Assembly: GCA_031308135.1 (NCBI GenBank)
Contig: JAHLJT010000631.1
Span: forward strand, 194,918,685-194,982,684
DNA length: 64,000 nucleotides
Origin: Acheta domesticus
Taxonomy: Eukaryota; Arthropoda; Insecta; Orthoptera; Gryllidae
Direction of reading: 5' to 3'
The notes below the pieces were generated by a model that worked only from the letters and a program-made list of their open reading frames with translations, was not told the DNA's origin and ran no database searches. How positions within the stretch are numbered: the first letter of the stretch is position 1; the number at the start of each line of letters is the position of its first letter. A program made the position numbers and the translations under genes. This document shows, one piece after another, positions 33,920-45,269 of this stretch.

Positions 33920-34642
33920 TACAATAAAACAATTTAACATTGTAATTTTAGATGTCCGGGTGGTCTACTGATTGTCAGACCAGCCCTGATGAAGACCTCG
34001 AAAAATGTAGCCGAAACATGGGCTACATAGCCTTATATGCGGCGTCAACCGGACAGCCAAGATCTCAACTCTGGCCGCGGAAGCCTAAGACTTCAATTTA
34101 ACATTGTGTTTATGTTTCGCGCCGGCCGCGGCGTTCTGCGCATGGCGTAGCTAGAGTCACTAGATACAGAGAGTAAAGCATTCCATTGTTCCACCGATCC
34201 CGCCATTTTATGTCGTGTCACAAAAATGGAAACTGTGTTGCATTCTGTGTGTTAAGAACCATGAATCTATCCCACATCCATAATAATATTTTTGAAAATC
34301 ATCATAATGTCACCAATTATTTTGATTTCCCTTTAGTTACTATTCGGTGTCTGACGGAGTTGTCGGATGAGTGGATATTAAATGGCGGAGGTTGCGCTAC
34401 TCTCTGTATCTAGTGACTCTAGCCACGCCATGCGCAGAACGCCGCGGCCGGCGCGAAACATAAACACAATGTTAAATTGAAGTCTTAGGCTTCCGCGGCC
34501 AGAGTTTAGATCTTGGCTGTCCGGTTGACGCCGCATATAAGGCTGTGTAGCCGACGTTTCTACTATATTTTTCGAGGTCTTCATCAGGGCTGGTCTGACA
34601 ATCCCAGACAGCTAAGATTACATGTTAAATTGTTTTATTGTA
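33920..34642. mobile_element. 723-bp foldback element with ~250-bp inverted arms
   Basis: The left arm (33920-34175) and right arm (34398-34642) are reverse complements at roughly 90 percent by eye, starting with TACAATAAAACAATTTAACA at both outer ends. The central ~220 bases are unique, and its edges carry another short inverted pair (CGCCATTTTA/TAAATGGCGG). Each arm carries CTGATGAAGACCTCG and a downstream GAAAC (33986-34017; minus 34586-34556). No transposase frame or target duplication is visible. A non-autonomous foldback or MITE-like element is the best reading. Confidence 0.85.
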
Positions 34643-34649
34643 CTTCTAA

Positions 34650-36969
34650 AGAAGTAAATCCAACAACTTGTAGTTGTCCTTTTAATTTCTTATTAAATAT
34701 TGTTTCCTATTCTTTTATAAAATGATGTAATACTTTAAAAATAACATTACGATTTTATAAGATTTAAACTGCATACACTAAATTTAAAATTTCTATTTAT
34801 TATAAATAGAAAATATATAAAAATTGTTTATGCCAAATTATAATTTCTTTTAATTTTTAAAAAGGTATTTTTTTCACTTTCTGGGGTTCTCGTATTTCCT
34901 AAGAAGAGTCTAGTTAATATTGACAAGAAGGGACTTGCTACGAAGGAACTGAAATACAAGTAATAAAAGTAGGTAAGGAAAAAATTCAGAATGATAAAAT
35001 AAAAATTGTACGAGGACGACGATAACGCCTATAATGAAATACTTCAGCTACAACATAACTAAAATTTTCTTCTGATATGTGTAGTGGTCACTTGCAACTA
35101 AATAGTAACACTGATATGGACAGATGTGTTGTGAACATGTCAACAATCATAGCACGCAGTTTATTATTATAATTTAAAGTGCTCCAACCATATAACACAT
35201 TACTCCCCAATTATTAAATATATTCCTAATGGAAATTAAACTTTTCACTCAATATATCATCCATTTTATTTTCAAAGATCGAACTGTAAATATGAATATC
35301 GATCAGTGAATGAGATTTCCACGCAATGCAAAAAAGCCTGTACATAATGAAGTAGACAGTACATACGGTTACGTGCGCCCAATCTTTAGCATCCGGCGCC
35401 AGACATGGGGAGACCCGGAGGGCGCCAGAAGCCCCGCAAGCTAGCGGTATTTTTGCCGCCGACGAACATTCTTCCCTTTTGCCAATATTACAGTTTCTCT
35501 TATCGTCAGGTATGGGGAATTTGTTAAATAACATCAACTGGGCATTGCAGTAAATTAAAAATTTATTGAAATAATTTTAATTATTCCCCAGAAAATAAAT
35601 TGCTGGAGAATAATTAATGGCATATTAAAAATCTAAATTGAAATTTAATGAAGTAGTAAGGTAACAACAAAAAAAGGTAAAGAGGGGAAGAGAGAATGTG
35701 TAGGTAGTTACATATGTTACAATAAAACGAGAATAGTAAATATTAGAAATCTCGATTACTAAAATGCACTGAAACCACCTACAAATTACACAAAATGAAT
35801 AACAAATTCAATTAATTTGCACAATAAGTAGTATAAGACGATTATTATGACATTTTTATTGCAAAAATATATTTAAAAAATTCTTACATATTCATCACAC
35901 ACGTGAAAAAAAACTGGAACAGGCGCGATTGCTTGGCGAAGTTCATGCCGCGTAGAGCGAAGGCTGCTTACATTGGTCATTTTTGCGCGAATTTGCTGCC
36001 AATGTGAGAGTGTCTTGGAGGAGACGTTACCACTGTCTTGTGTTTCAATAGATAACTAGAGAAAACCTGACTTCCCGCCATGCAGTGTTCAAACAGCAAC
36101 GCGCAGAGCCGTTTTATTTTCAAAGGCGGCATTTTCACCGCCCGCGCGATCGCGTGATAAAGCTAAGGGCCCGATGATGGATCAAATGGGAAAAAAATAG
36201 GAAAAAGATTAAAACAGGAATAAGAACTCCAGAAAATCATGGTAATTTATAATAAATCATGGTAATAAAAGTCACGATACAGTAGTTTGATATTTCATAC
36301 TCTGATAAAATAATAATGAATTATTCTACTTTAATTCGCTAGATCAGTTTTTGGGTTCTATACGATGACACCACGCTTACCTGAAGGCTGGTTGTCACCG
36401 GGTTGCCCTCTATACAAAGTAGCCTGAAGTCTGAAATTATTTCTGTTACAAAGAATTGCGTATAATTTGGCACAACAATAATTTCATTTATTGAAATTGA
36501 TTTGAATTTAGTTTAACAGTATTCATGTGATTGATTGCATGCATCTAGTTAATACGGTACCGAATTGTCTAGGCGTTGGGAAATGAGGCCCCGCAGTTCA
36601 TATCACCCTTGGCTTCCGCGCCAAAAATCCCTCTTCGCACCGGCCGTCGCCGAAGTCATCTGCTTCTGTCTTGATGTTTTAATTTAATTCCTTGCAAGAA
36701 TTGTTCCATTAATGTTCCAAATTCTATTCTCCCTATTACATAAAACACGGCGATGTCCCACTTAAATTAATCAGACCACCTTTGCGTAGCTACCACCACG
36801 ATGTCAGTCAACAAAAAAACCTCCAGTTCAGAGCCCCCTCCTGCACGTAAACAAACATTCGTTACCTAGTAACCGCTTCGTATCGTCCAGATTAAAGCGC
36901 GGTGTTTGTTTCCTTCTAATATTTTGTATATTACAATACATTTTTTAATTAATTTTGTACCCTAAATAG

Positions 36970-36970
<1 letters not shown>
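34650..36970. other. AT-rich interval with small GC-rich patches
   Basis: GC-richer patches occur at about 35375-35470, 35925-36170 and 36580-36680, without recognisable exons. A short direct duplication (AATCATGGTAAT, about 24-base spacing) lies at 36236-36265. The 103-codon minus-strand frame at 35226-35537 has no known domain. Confidence 0.4.

Positions 36971-36972
<2 letters not shown>

Positions 36973-37029
<57 letters not shown>
36973..37029. repeat. (TA)n microsatellite
   Basis: About 57 bases of uninterrupted TA. A GC-rich unique sequence starts immediately at 37030 (GCGACGGAACACG). Confidence 0.95.
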
Positions 37030-37031
<2 letters not shown>

Positions 37032-37780
37032 CGACGGAACACGTCTCTGTGCGACGCGCCGGCATCAATCAACCTATGTAGGGTCAGGGCGTTTATACCC
37101 CACGAGAAGTCTTTCTAGCGTGGGTGTCACCGGTACCGTGCAGCGCTTCTGTCGCCGCTCCGTCACCAGGCCCTGCCGGTTGTTTATTAATTATCTAAGG
37201 TATTCTCCCTCCAGGATATCCTACTTGGTTAGTGATAGGAGGAATCACACAATTCACAAGTGATTTGAAAATTCATTCATTAACCAAAATAAGTCATACA
37301 CCATTTACCAAGTTACAGCGGGCAAACCACTGCTTTGCCTCGTTCTGGCGTTACACAATACATGCAAATACTTCCTAGGAAACAAGTTTGTATCCGTTCT
37401 ACTCCTAGAAATGACTTTAGTGATTCGCGTTCAATACCTGACGCGATTATCACTCTTATCAATGCACGAATTAATTACGTAAATCTTGCTTCCAGCTGGA
37501 GCTACCTGAATAATACATTAGAACATTCAGCGCTCTAACCTCACGTTTACCCTTTTTTAACATTTAGATTTCGCACTGTTTCCTTTAACATTAATTGTTA
37601 CTCTGCATTGTGGTCGGCTAGCAGCGCCTTCCACATTAAATTGAATTTACAAAACCACTTTGAAACAAAAGATATCTGCAAAATAGGATTGTTCATAATA
37701 GTCTCTCCTGAGTTTATCAGAATGTTCTACCTTTTCATCAATTTATTGAATTTCACGCTCGTTCTCCACAGGGCGGTGTA
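37030..37780. other. Mixed-composition DNA, no recognisable gene
   Basis: The first ~160 bases are GC-rich, and the rest AT-rich. A 67-codon plus-strand frame at 37335-37538 has no known motif. Confidence 0.4.
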
Positions 37781-38600
37781 ATACCTCTAGTGACCTTCCC
37801 TCTCGCGCTCCGGCGGGCGTCGGCTCGCAGACTAGCAGTCGGGGCTGGGCGGGGTTGATGACCTCTCCGATTTCACGGCCGAGCGAAGGGCTGGGCTCCT
37901 CGCGTTCGCAGGGTAGCAGCGGCGCCGGCGGCGACCTCGCGATGCGAACGTCGAGTTTCTCCGCAACGTCTCTCCTCCTCGCAGGTTTCCGTGTTTATCG
38001 GACCAGCTTCTCGGATGCGAATCAGGTCTTTTTTTTCACACACGTGCAGATTGTTTGTGAATTCCAGGAATTTGGATGTCGTTATTCTTTGGAGCTGATA
38101 TTCATTTTGGAGGTTTTCCGGTGGCGGGCGACTCGTTCTCGGCAGCCTGGTCGACAAAGAGGAAGTGGCGTGGGGCGTCTGCTTCCACGCTTTCGATGCC
38201 TCGGGGACTATATAAATTCCCTGTCGGTCACAACTTCAGTCTCACAGTCCGATTTTGCTCCTGGCCGGAATTTTCCTCATATACGAACTTCGATTAGTAG
38301 CTCACTGAAGAATCTCAGACTCTCTTGAAATTCTACTCGCGTAACTTCACTTCCGCGCACTTTCGAAAGTCTTGCTCCGTTGGAAATTTTTACAAGAATG
38401 TTTCTCCCCGTAGATTTTCAGGATGCCCTTTTCCCCCCCTGGCGTGACCTGCACCGGCCAATGGCTAGTTTGGGGCTTATCTGCTCTCACATCATTAGCA
38501 AACGTCATTCTGGTCGCGGGTTTTGAAATCAACCGTCGCCTGCGTCACTCTCTGACGTTGACGGCGCGCGGTTTTCAAAATCGCGTTGGTCCTCATTGCG
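37780..38600. other. CpG-rich block containing a TATA/initiator pair
   Basis: GC-rich and CG-dense with no tandem structure. The 157-codon plus-strand frame at 37855-38328 runs across the TATA box and is unlikely to be translated as such. Confidence 0.4.
38209..38241 (+). promoter_or_regulatory. Candidate core promoter: TATA box plus arthropod-type initiator
   Basis: TATATAAAT starts at 38209 and TTCAGTC has its A at 38238, so the TATA-to-start distance is 29, within the canonical 28-32 range. TCAGT is the arthropod initiator consensus. The surroundings are CpG-rich. The first downstream ATG, at 38397, opens a 43-codon frame starting MFLPVDFQDALF with no recognised homology. An acceptor-like GATTTTCAG|GATG also overlaps that frame. 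Confidence 0.4.
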
Positions 38601-38656
38601 CGCGGTCACAGCATGAATTCCTCATGGGACGACCGGACTTCGTCCGGTTCGTCTCA

Positions 38657-38659
38657 ATA

Positions 38660-38722
<63 letters not shown>
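38657..38722. repeat. (AT)n followed by (AAT)n, LINE 3' tail
   Basis: About 20 bases of AT then about 45 of AAT repeats. On the minus strand this is the (ATT)n tail expected at the 3' end of a CR1/Jockey-type LINE, followed by a TA tract. Confidence 0.9.
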
Positions 38723-38725
<3 letters not shown>

Positions 38726-39508
38726 TATTGCACAAAAAAGTACAACGGCGAGTCTCAGTAATTAAATTACTGCTTTTCAGACTAACCACAAGAAAAATAC
38801 AGATCATAAACATAAAATCAAAAGAGAATAAGAATAAGTTGAAAAAAGCATAAATGTAAGTACATGAGGATTAGAAATTGAAAAAGTTACATAAGTAAAA
38901 TATAATTGTAAGTGTATAGCAGATAATATGAGACAATATAATATAACAGGAAACACTGAAGTAAAGCTATACATCAAGAAGGTTACAGAAAATTTAACAT
39001 AATACATCAAGAAACACTGAAGAAAGATTAAAAATTAAGTTTAATAAATTTACAAAGTTTTTCACAGAATGATTTGTAGGGAAGGGTTTTAAGCTCATGA
39101 GGGATTAAATTGTAGAAGTGTGGACCAAGATAGCTAAAGGATGCCTCAAATTTGGTAGTACGATGAACGGGAATAACAAGTAGGAAATTGGCAAATCGGG
39201 TAGTACGTGAAGCAGACTCATTTGATTGTGAAAAAAGTTTAAGCCGATCCCGAAGATAACTGGGAGGATTAGAGGAGAGCACAGAGTGTACCAGTAAACA
39301 TAGGTGAAATATCCATCTCTGTCTCATGGTCAACCAGTCTGATTTATCCATGAATGGTGATATATGCTCGTATTTCCGAATAGTGAAACAGAACCTCAAA
39401 CACGCATTCTGAATAGATTGAACTCTAGCAAAATTTCTTTGAGATAGTGCAGGGCTATAAACAATATCACTGTAATTAAATAACGACAGTATGAGAGTAT
39501 TGCACAAC

Positions 39509-39511
<3 letters not shown>
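38677..39511 (-). mobile_element. 5'-truncated non-LTR retrotransposon (LINE)
   Basis: On the minus strand the element consists of the last ~160 codons of ORF2, a ~300-base 3'UTR that ends in a TGTACTTTTTTGTGCAATAA-type word, and an (ATT)n tail. The 5' end stops directly at a (TA)n tract (39512-39552) and another TA run lies beyond the tail (38657-38676). The truncated LINE therefore appears to sit inside a split TA microsatellite. Integrity of the frame suggests it is the youngest LINE in the window. Confidence 0.8.
39028..39510 (-). pseudogene. LINE ORF2 C-terminal fragment, Jockey/CR1 group
   Basis: The frame has 160 codons and no internal stop, entered at the truncation point. Its first codon is TTG, so it has no true start. 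Typical post-catalytic RT landmarks occur in order: SLFNYSDIVYSPAL, RVQSIQNACLRF at ~30-40, SDWLTMRQRWIFHLCLLVH at ~57-75, PSYLRDRL, and VHRTTKFEASFSYLGPHFYN near 114-136 followed by LIPHELK. The YADD catalytic core is upstream and missing, so it cannot encode an active polymerase. Confidence 0.8.

Positions 39512-39552
<41 letters not shown>
39512..39552. repeat. (TA)n microsatellite at the LINE 5' boundary
   Basis: About 41 bases of TA repeat. It begins at the base where the truncated LINE ends. Confidence 0.9.
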
Positions 39553-39556
<4 letters not shown>

Positions 39557-39559
39557 CAC

Positions 39560-42170
39560 ACACATGAGGTTGAATTCTATGAAATTAATGAAGTCACTAT
39601 AACATTAAAATAGGTTCCCCTGAAATTCGAATTTATTATTTAATGTACTTAGCAAAAGTTATTTTATTAAACACCAACTAAACACAACAAAATTGTTTAA
39701 AGTTTTAAACTAACCATGGAAATCGTATTATTTGGTCACTTAATTATTTTACTTAAAACTATTATTTAAAATATATTTCATAAAACTTTTTCTGTCTTGA
39801 AGCTTGTAATTTTTGTTATTTGTTGAAATAAAATAGCTCATATACTTTCATGACACAACTTTCACGTTCTTACTTTTTTGGGGAGGGGGGTTGGCTACAG
39901 TTTGATTGCCCCGGCCCCAAAATTGTCTACCTCCGGCACTGAACTAGACAATTGCATTCATCTAGTAGCTAGACACTGAGGATTCATCAATAAAAAGGAG
40001 TTACCTCGGAACCAGTGAGTTGTCTTCTCCACAATCGATATATACTGCAAATAGCGTCGATAAAGTCGGTGTCCAGTCCGGCAAATTTTATTCTGAGAGA
40101 CAATCATGGCAAACCGTTAGATAGTGGATGGTGTCATTTAGCCAATTGAAAACTTCAGAAGATTTTTTAGCTTTTATTTAATCGATGTTTGTATTCGTTG
40201 TAATCATGAAGACTTTGAATAAATAGGTGACGAACTGCAGTTCGATAATTCAGAGGGGGCTAAATTTAACTCTGTAACTGGTAACGATAGACAATGTTGG
40301 TTATTCTTTGGTTATGGACATATAGCGTGAAGTGGAGTGAAATAAGGCAGACAGTGGACCTGAGCGCGTTTATTTTGTTCTCTTTAAGCGTCCTGCAAAG
40401 TGACTTTTATTCGAACTCCAAGACAGTGATTGCCAGAATGCTTCGACTAACGTACGAATACACGTTTAGAAGATTATAGAAATGTCTGCTTAATTTCCAA
40501 TCACTGAATATTTGAAAAAAACAATTCATAGAAAGTAGTTCATAAATCTATCATGCACTGACGCATAAGTTGAAGCCAAAATAATTTAATTCAAATGTTC
40601 ATTTAGTCATTAATAGTGACGCACGTGTCACTGTAATTAGAAAAATCATTTTATTCTTCATAATCTGAAAACTTAAGAACAATTACACACACCAAATGTC
40701 CGGAAGGCATTTAGCTATAGGAGTACGAAGTATGCACACTATCGAGTAGAGATAATAAAAATATTAAATTCAATATTTCAATTATTTAAGAGTACATTAT
40801 GCTACTAGTTTATAATGTTAATCTAGTTTGCATGTGTACATGTTTTGTAAACGAACGAGGTTATGTGCAAATTTTCCAATCTGCACGAATGCAATAAAAA
40901 ATACATTGTAAACGAGTAGCATATATTATTTTTTATATAACAGCATTATAACTTTACATGACAATCGAAGTTCATTTTTAGAAAGAACTTTACCATGAAG
41001 TCACGGTTTCTTGACATCCGTGGTGAAACAACGTTGGTCGGCTGTTTGGTTTACCGCTTCCCCCCCTCCACGATTCTCTCGTTGCGATTGATTGAATGTG
41101 TGATGACGCAATTATTCGTTCCTTAAACGGCAAATACGTCGCAATCGGAAGCGCAAGATATCACTTTATGAACAATTTTTGGTATTGTAAAAAGGTCGTT
41201 AGAGTCCAAAATTACTGTACAATATAATTATTGTGTAATAATTTTCATGAAAATATGCGACAAGCTAAATTATTAAATTATTATTTCAGATAAAATTGTT
41301 TTTATTAAAATTCGATAAAAATTTTTTTGCCGTAAATCGCTATAGACACATTATTTCACTAATAAAAAGGATACTGATGCATGCCAATCTTATTTTTCGT
41401 CAAATGGCACCTTTGATTGCATTGAACGTCTTTTTATGACCGCCCTAAATATAGTTTAATTAAAAATTATATAGCTTAACATTTACTTTCATAAAACTAG
41501 TGGTGTTACATCATATACTTGCTCGCGTTATTACTAAATTTGCAGTTTTCGAAAATTCAAAGAATTCATCGAAAATGAGACCCAGGCTATTCATTTAAGC
41601 ATCCCTTCTTTTATCAGTGAAAAATATAAAAGAAAAAATGTAAGAGGTTTATGAGAAACATTGTATTTTTTATTTTAATTGCCTGTATTTCGCGCCAAAT
41701 TATAAGAAAACTACTCACATTTTCAAAAATTTAACTTGAACTTATTTAAAAATTAATATCTAACCCATTATAGCCCATCTTGTGATACATTATAGGCTAA
41801 TTTCTGGTCAACTCAAATGTACTTCTTACTGAATACTTAGTGAATTTTATTTCTTCAGTGAACGTAGATATCCTAAACGAAACATATAAGCAAGTTGTAC
41901 AAGCAGGGTGTACACGGTTGTAGATGCACACAGTAGCAGCTAAGCACGGTGTTTGATGAAAATTGGAATGGACCCAAGTCCCCATGGGTACACCCAACCC
42001 AATAAGAGATTTTCTACGGAAAATTCTCCATTTTCCGGCGCACGATTACACAACTTTCTTTTCGTACCTTCTAAGTGCCATCATAATGGCGAGAAAGTAA
42101 TAATGAAATTCATTGAGGAAACCAAAATGTAAAATGTCTTGTATCAATGAATAAACAAAACAAAATAAAA
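39560..42170. other. Long AT-rich interval, no recognisable gene
   Basis: No coding domain, dispersed-family copy or RNA gene was seen. A C/G-rich patch near 39880-39945 contains GGGGAGGGGGGTTGGC and CCCCGGCCCC. Confidence 0.5.
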
Positions 42171-42179
42171 GGAAAGTTA

Positions 42180-42300
42180 ATGGACAGCGGAGCGAGGCGG
42201 CGCGAACAGGACAGCGTGGGCGTGGGTCGGCGCGCGCCGCGCTACGTCGGCAGCCGCTGAAGCCCGTCAGGCGTCGCGCGCCGAGTAACCTGAAGTCACG
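42180..42300. other. CpG-rich edge of the C-rich array
   Basis: GGCGCGCGCCGCGC-type words precede the array. It may belong to a CpG island shared with 42850-43110. Confidence 0.4.
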
Positions 42301-42691
42301 CCGTCGCCGCCTCTACCGCTGCCGCCGCCGCCGTCACTGCCATCGCCGCCGCCGCCGCCTCTACCGCCGCCGCCTCTACCGCCTCCGCCGCTGCCATCGC
42401 CGCCGCCGCCGCCTCTGCCGCCGCCACCGCCGTCCCCGCCCCCACCCCCGCCCCCGCCACCACCCCCGCCCCCACCACCGCCCCCGCCCCCGCCACCGCC
42501 CCCGCCACCGCCACCCCACCGCCCCCGCCCCCGCCCCCACCACCGCCACCGCCACCGCCACCGCCCCCGCCCCCGCCCCCGCCCCCACCACCGCCCCCAC
42601 CACCGCCCCCGCCCCCGCCCCCGCCCCCGCCAGCGCCACCGCCCCCGCCCCGCCCCCGCCCCCGCCCCCGCCCCCGCCACCGCCCCCGCCC

Positions 42692-42723
<32 letters not shown>

Positions 42724-42850
42724 GCCACCGCCACCGCCACCGCCACCGCCACCGCCACCGCCACCGCCACCGCCACCGCCACCGCCACCGCCACCGCCAC
42801 CGCCACCGCCACCGCCACCGCCACCGCCTCCGCCTCCGCCTCCGCCTCCG
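42300..42850 (+). repeat. C-rich minisatellite, (CCGCCA)n / (CCGCCCC)n
   Basis: Three zones are visible: degenerate CTGCCGCCGCC at 42300-42430, mixed CCCCCGCC hexamers and heptamers at 42430-42690, and a homogeneous (CCACCG)n run of about 22 units at 42693-42826, then CCTCCG units. The reverse strand is a dense series of G-runs. The 200-263-codon minus-strand frames are poly-Gly, Ala-Val and Arg-Trp shadows of this array. Confidence 0.95.
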
Positions 42851-43120
42851 CCGCCCGGCGAAGCGGCCGGGCGGCATGGAGCGACGCGCGCGGCGGCGGG
42901 AGAGGCGGTGGCCGGCTGGCGCTGCCAAGGATTGTGTTTACGAGGAGCGCTGCCAACCGACGCGACGCGCCGCGATGCCGCCACCGCGCGCTGGCGAGCC
43001 GCTGCTGTGCGCTGGCCGCGTACGCCGGGCCACGCTGGGCCGAGCCGGGCCGCGCCACACGCGCCGGGTCGTGGCAGTGACGACGGTGGCGGTGAAGGGG
43101 TGGCTCTATTAGTCGTGGGA
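42850..43120. other. CpG-rich block next to the C-rich array
   Basis: Dense CG dinucleotides (GCGACGCGCGCGGCGGC near 42880) without period. The frames of 76-78 codons here have no recognised domain. Confidence 0.4.
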
Positions 43121-43149
43121 GTGCTGTGGGACCGATGATAGCGGAGAAT

Positions 43150-43465
43150 GATGGCAGCGGGGATGAGGCAAACGGGTATTATTATAACGAATACGATGTT
43201 AGCGGGTATGATTGTGGCGGGTATGATGATAGCGGATTTGATGGTAGCGAATATGATGGTAACGGATGGATACGGATATGATATCGGGTTTGATCGAGGC
43301 AGGGTGGTGGGAGCGAGGATAGTGTCGGCGAGGCTAGTGGTTGCGAGGATGGTAGAAGCGGGAAATATATTGGCTGCGGCGGTGATAGAAGCGAGGATGG
43401 TAGTAACGAGAGGGGTGGTAGCGGGGATGAAGGTAGCTGGGATAATGGAAACGGGGGTAATCGGT
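43150..43465 (+). repeat. 15-bp degenerate minisatellite
   Basis: Words such as GCGGGTATGATGATA and GCGAATATGATGGTA recur every 15 bases. The plus-strand frame reads as a five-residue periodic Met/Ala/Gly pattern, which explains the 106-codon frame. Units become more diverged after about 43290. Confidence 0.8.
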
Positions 43466-43659
43466 TGATGATCCCGGATTCACATCAATTAATTCGGTGA
43501 GTTCAGGTTAGTTCAGTGAATGCTTTAACCCTGCAAGGGGCATGTTCCTTCTTGCTAAATAGTGAGATCCTGCCTCAACGCATATTGTCTTCCGAGGGTA
43601 TTACACCGGGATGATGGTGGCGTCGCACTGGATATTGTGACGGGAATGACGGTAGCACA

Positions 43660-43880
43660 GCAGTGGTCGGCGGGGGTGGCGGGGACGGCGGCGGCGGTCT
43701 AGCGTTTGTGGAAGAGACGCGAGCGCCGCTGGCAGCAACCCTGGCGCTCACCGAGTCGCATCGACGCCGGAGGCGCTGTCACTCCAGCCGCCTCGGGACG
43801 TCTTTGCGCGCCGCTTCTGTCTCAGACGAGCGCGACACGTGTTTCTCTTCTCTGAATCGTCATCCTCGAGTCCGATTTTT
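43660..43880. other. CpG-rich patch
   Basis: GGCGGGGGTGGCGGGGACGG at about 43670 followed by CG-dense unique sequence. An 84-codon plus-strand frame is open but unrecognised. Confidence 0.35.
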
Positions 43881-43889
43881 TTCCGAGTC

Positions 43890-44720
43890 GCCCGAGTCGA
43901 CTTTTTTGTCGAGTTGAATTTAATTGTTTTTATTTGATCTCTAAAGAGATTTAATTTGGACTGAATTGAAGTTAGATTTTAAGAATAGATCCGTGTTCAG
44001 AAGGGAATGTTAAAGCTTTGCGTGTCACAGCAATACATAATATCACGTATTTCTGAATCATACAGATTGTCATTGAACAATGTACGACCATGACAACACA
44101 TGTAATAAATTCCAGATAATTAATTGCCAGTTCCATCCAGCAAAGGGAATCTCACTAATGACAAGTTTCTTGGAATTAAACGAACGGAAGTTATTTAAAT
44201 TAACCTTTTACTTATTTAAAAAGCAAAGTGTGCAAAGATGCTTTAAGCAAATCTCAACGGAAATAAAAAGATGATTGAATAAAGCATTTATTACTGTAAC
44301 ACTTCCGTTATCTGAGAGACTAAATTAAATATTCTTTAACTTTGAATTAGTTGTCGCTGGAGAATTTTTAAAGCAGAACAAACTGAGAGACTGGGAATAT
44401 ACTATGTAATTCTACTACATTATTCTAGTATTTATTAATATTTAGACAATTGTGTGGGTAGAACATGTCCACCTAGTGTAAGAGGATATTACAAAACAAT
44501 GAACTATCAGAACCGATCGAGAGGAGGCCCTAAAATAGCCTGCCTGGTTGAAAGATTTGAAAACAATGGAAGCGAATGGCTTCACAATGAGAGCTCAAGA
44601 GAAGAGAAATTGTGCGAATACTATTCAGGAAGTGAAATCCCACGCAGTTCTGAAGACCTGTGACAAAAGAAATTTTGGCAATAGTAATTGTATATCGAGA
44701 ACAAAATAGTATTTTGTAAT
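43890..44720. other. AT-rich DNA, no recognisable gene
   Basis: Frames of 64-69 codons without motif. Nothing else is identifiable. Confidence 0.4.
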
Positions 44721-44726
44721 TAATTG

Positions 44727-44997
44727 CCCGACTGAGGGCAACAACTGACATCCGGAGTCTCTGACTGGAAGATCCAAGGGCTCGCGTCCAACAGTATCAG
44801 AATTTTCGGCACTACCTAAATGGCCTAGGTCGAGTGTAGCCGCTATCTGAAGAAGATTTCTACCACTCGATTGCGGTATTCGATAGTTTTTTCTCCTACG
44901 AATACCAGGAGAAGAGCGGAGCAATATCCTAACAAACAGGACATGGACTGTTTGCGATATTTCCTTCCTCTTCCTTGTCCTATCCCTACTCCGTACC

Positions 44998-45038
<41 letters not shown>

Positions 45039-45262
45039 ACGTGCACTACTCTACTGCACTTGTAGTGCTTAGTTTGGTCAAGCTGGGGCCGTGCCTTGCT
45101 AGTGGATAATACCTGGATGGAAAAAACCCTCTAAGCTGACGTGTAGGTCAACGCCAGATATATCTGACCAAGGGGAAGAGATCAGCCACCCATGATAAAA
45201 CATGTTCTACACTACGGTACTAATAATCAGAGCTGATAATTAGTACCGGATAATTATGTCAT
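44727..45262 (+). mobile_element. SINE-like repeat family A, copy A5 with expanded (CA)n
   Basis: Landmarks in order: GGGCAACAACTGACATC head, AATTTTCGGCACTACCTAAATGG, ATACCAGGAGAAGAGCGG, ATCCTAACAAACAGGACATGG, CGATATTTCCTTCCTCTTCC, then (CA)n, CTTACGTGCACTACTCTA, AAGCTGGGGCCGTGCCTTGC, TACCTGGATGGAAAAAACCC, CAAGGGGAAGAGATCA, and ACTACGGTACTAAT. The microsatellite occupies the position of the TTACACACACTTACA segment in copy A1. The copy ends with a ~15-bp stem at 45215-45248, CGGTACTAAT against ATTAGTACCG. Confidence 0.8.
44999..45036. repeat. (CA)n microsatellite inside a family A copy
   Basis: About 38 bases of uninterrupted CA at the place where other family A copies have a short ACACAC core. 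It therefore probably expanded from the element itself. Confidence 0.95.
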
Positions 45263-45269
45263 CTGGGCC

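Noticed and set aside
36973..37029. TA tract considered as a LINE tail
   Set aside because: No LINE coding remnant or 3'UTR landmark was found on either side.
37855..38328. 157-codon plus-strand frame
   Set aside because: It spans the candidate TATA box and initiator, so would not be on that transcript intact, and shows no domain.
42267..43058. 263-codon minus-strand frame (and overlapping 202-210-codon frames)
   Set aside because: All are read-through of the C-rich hexamer/heptamer array, giving poly-Gly, Ala-Val and Arg-Trp runs in three frames at once.
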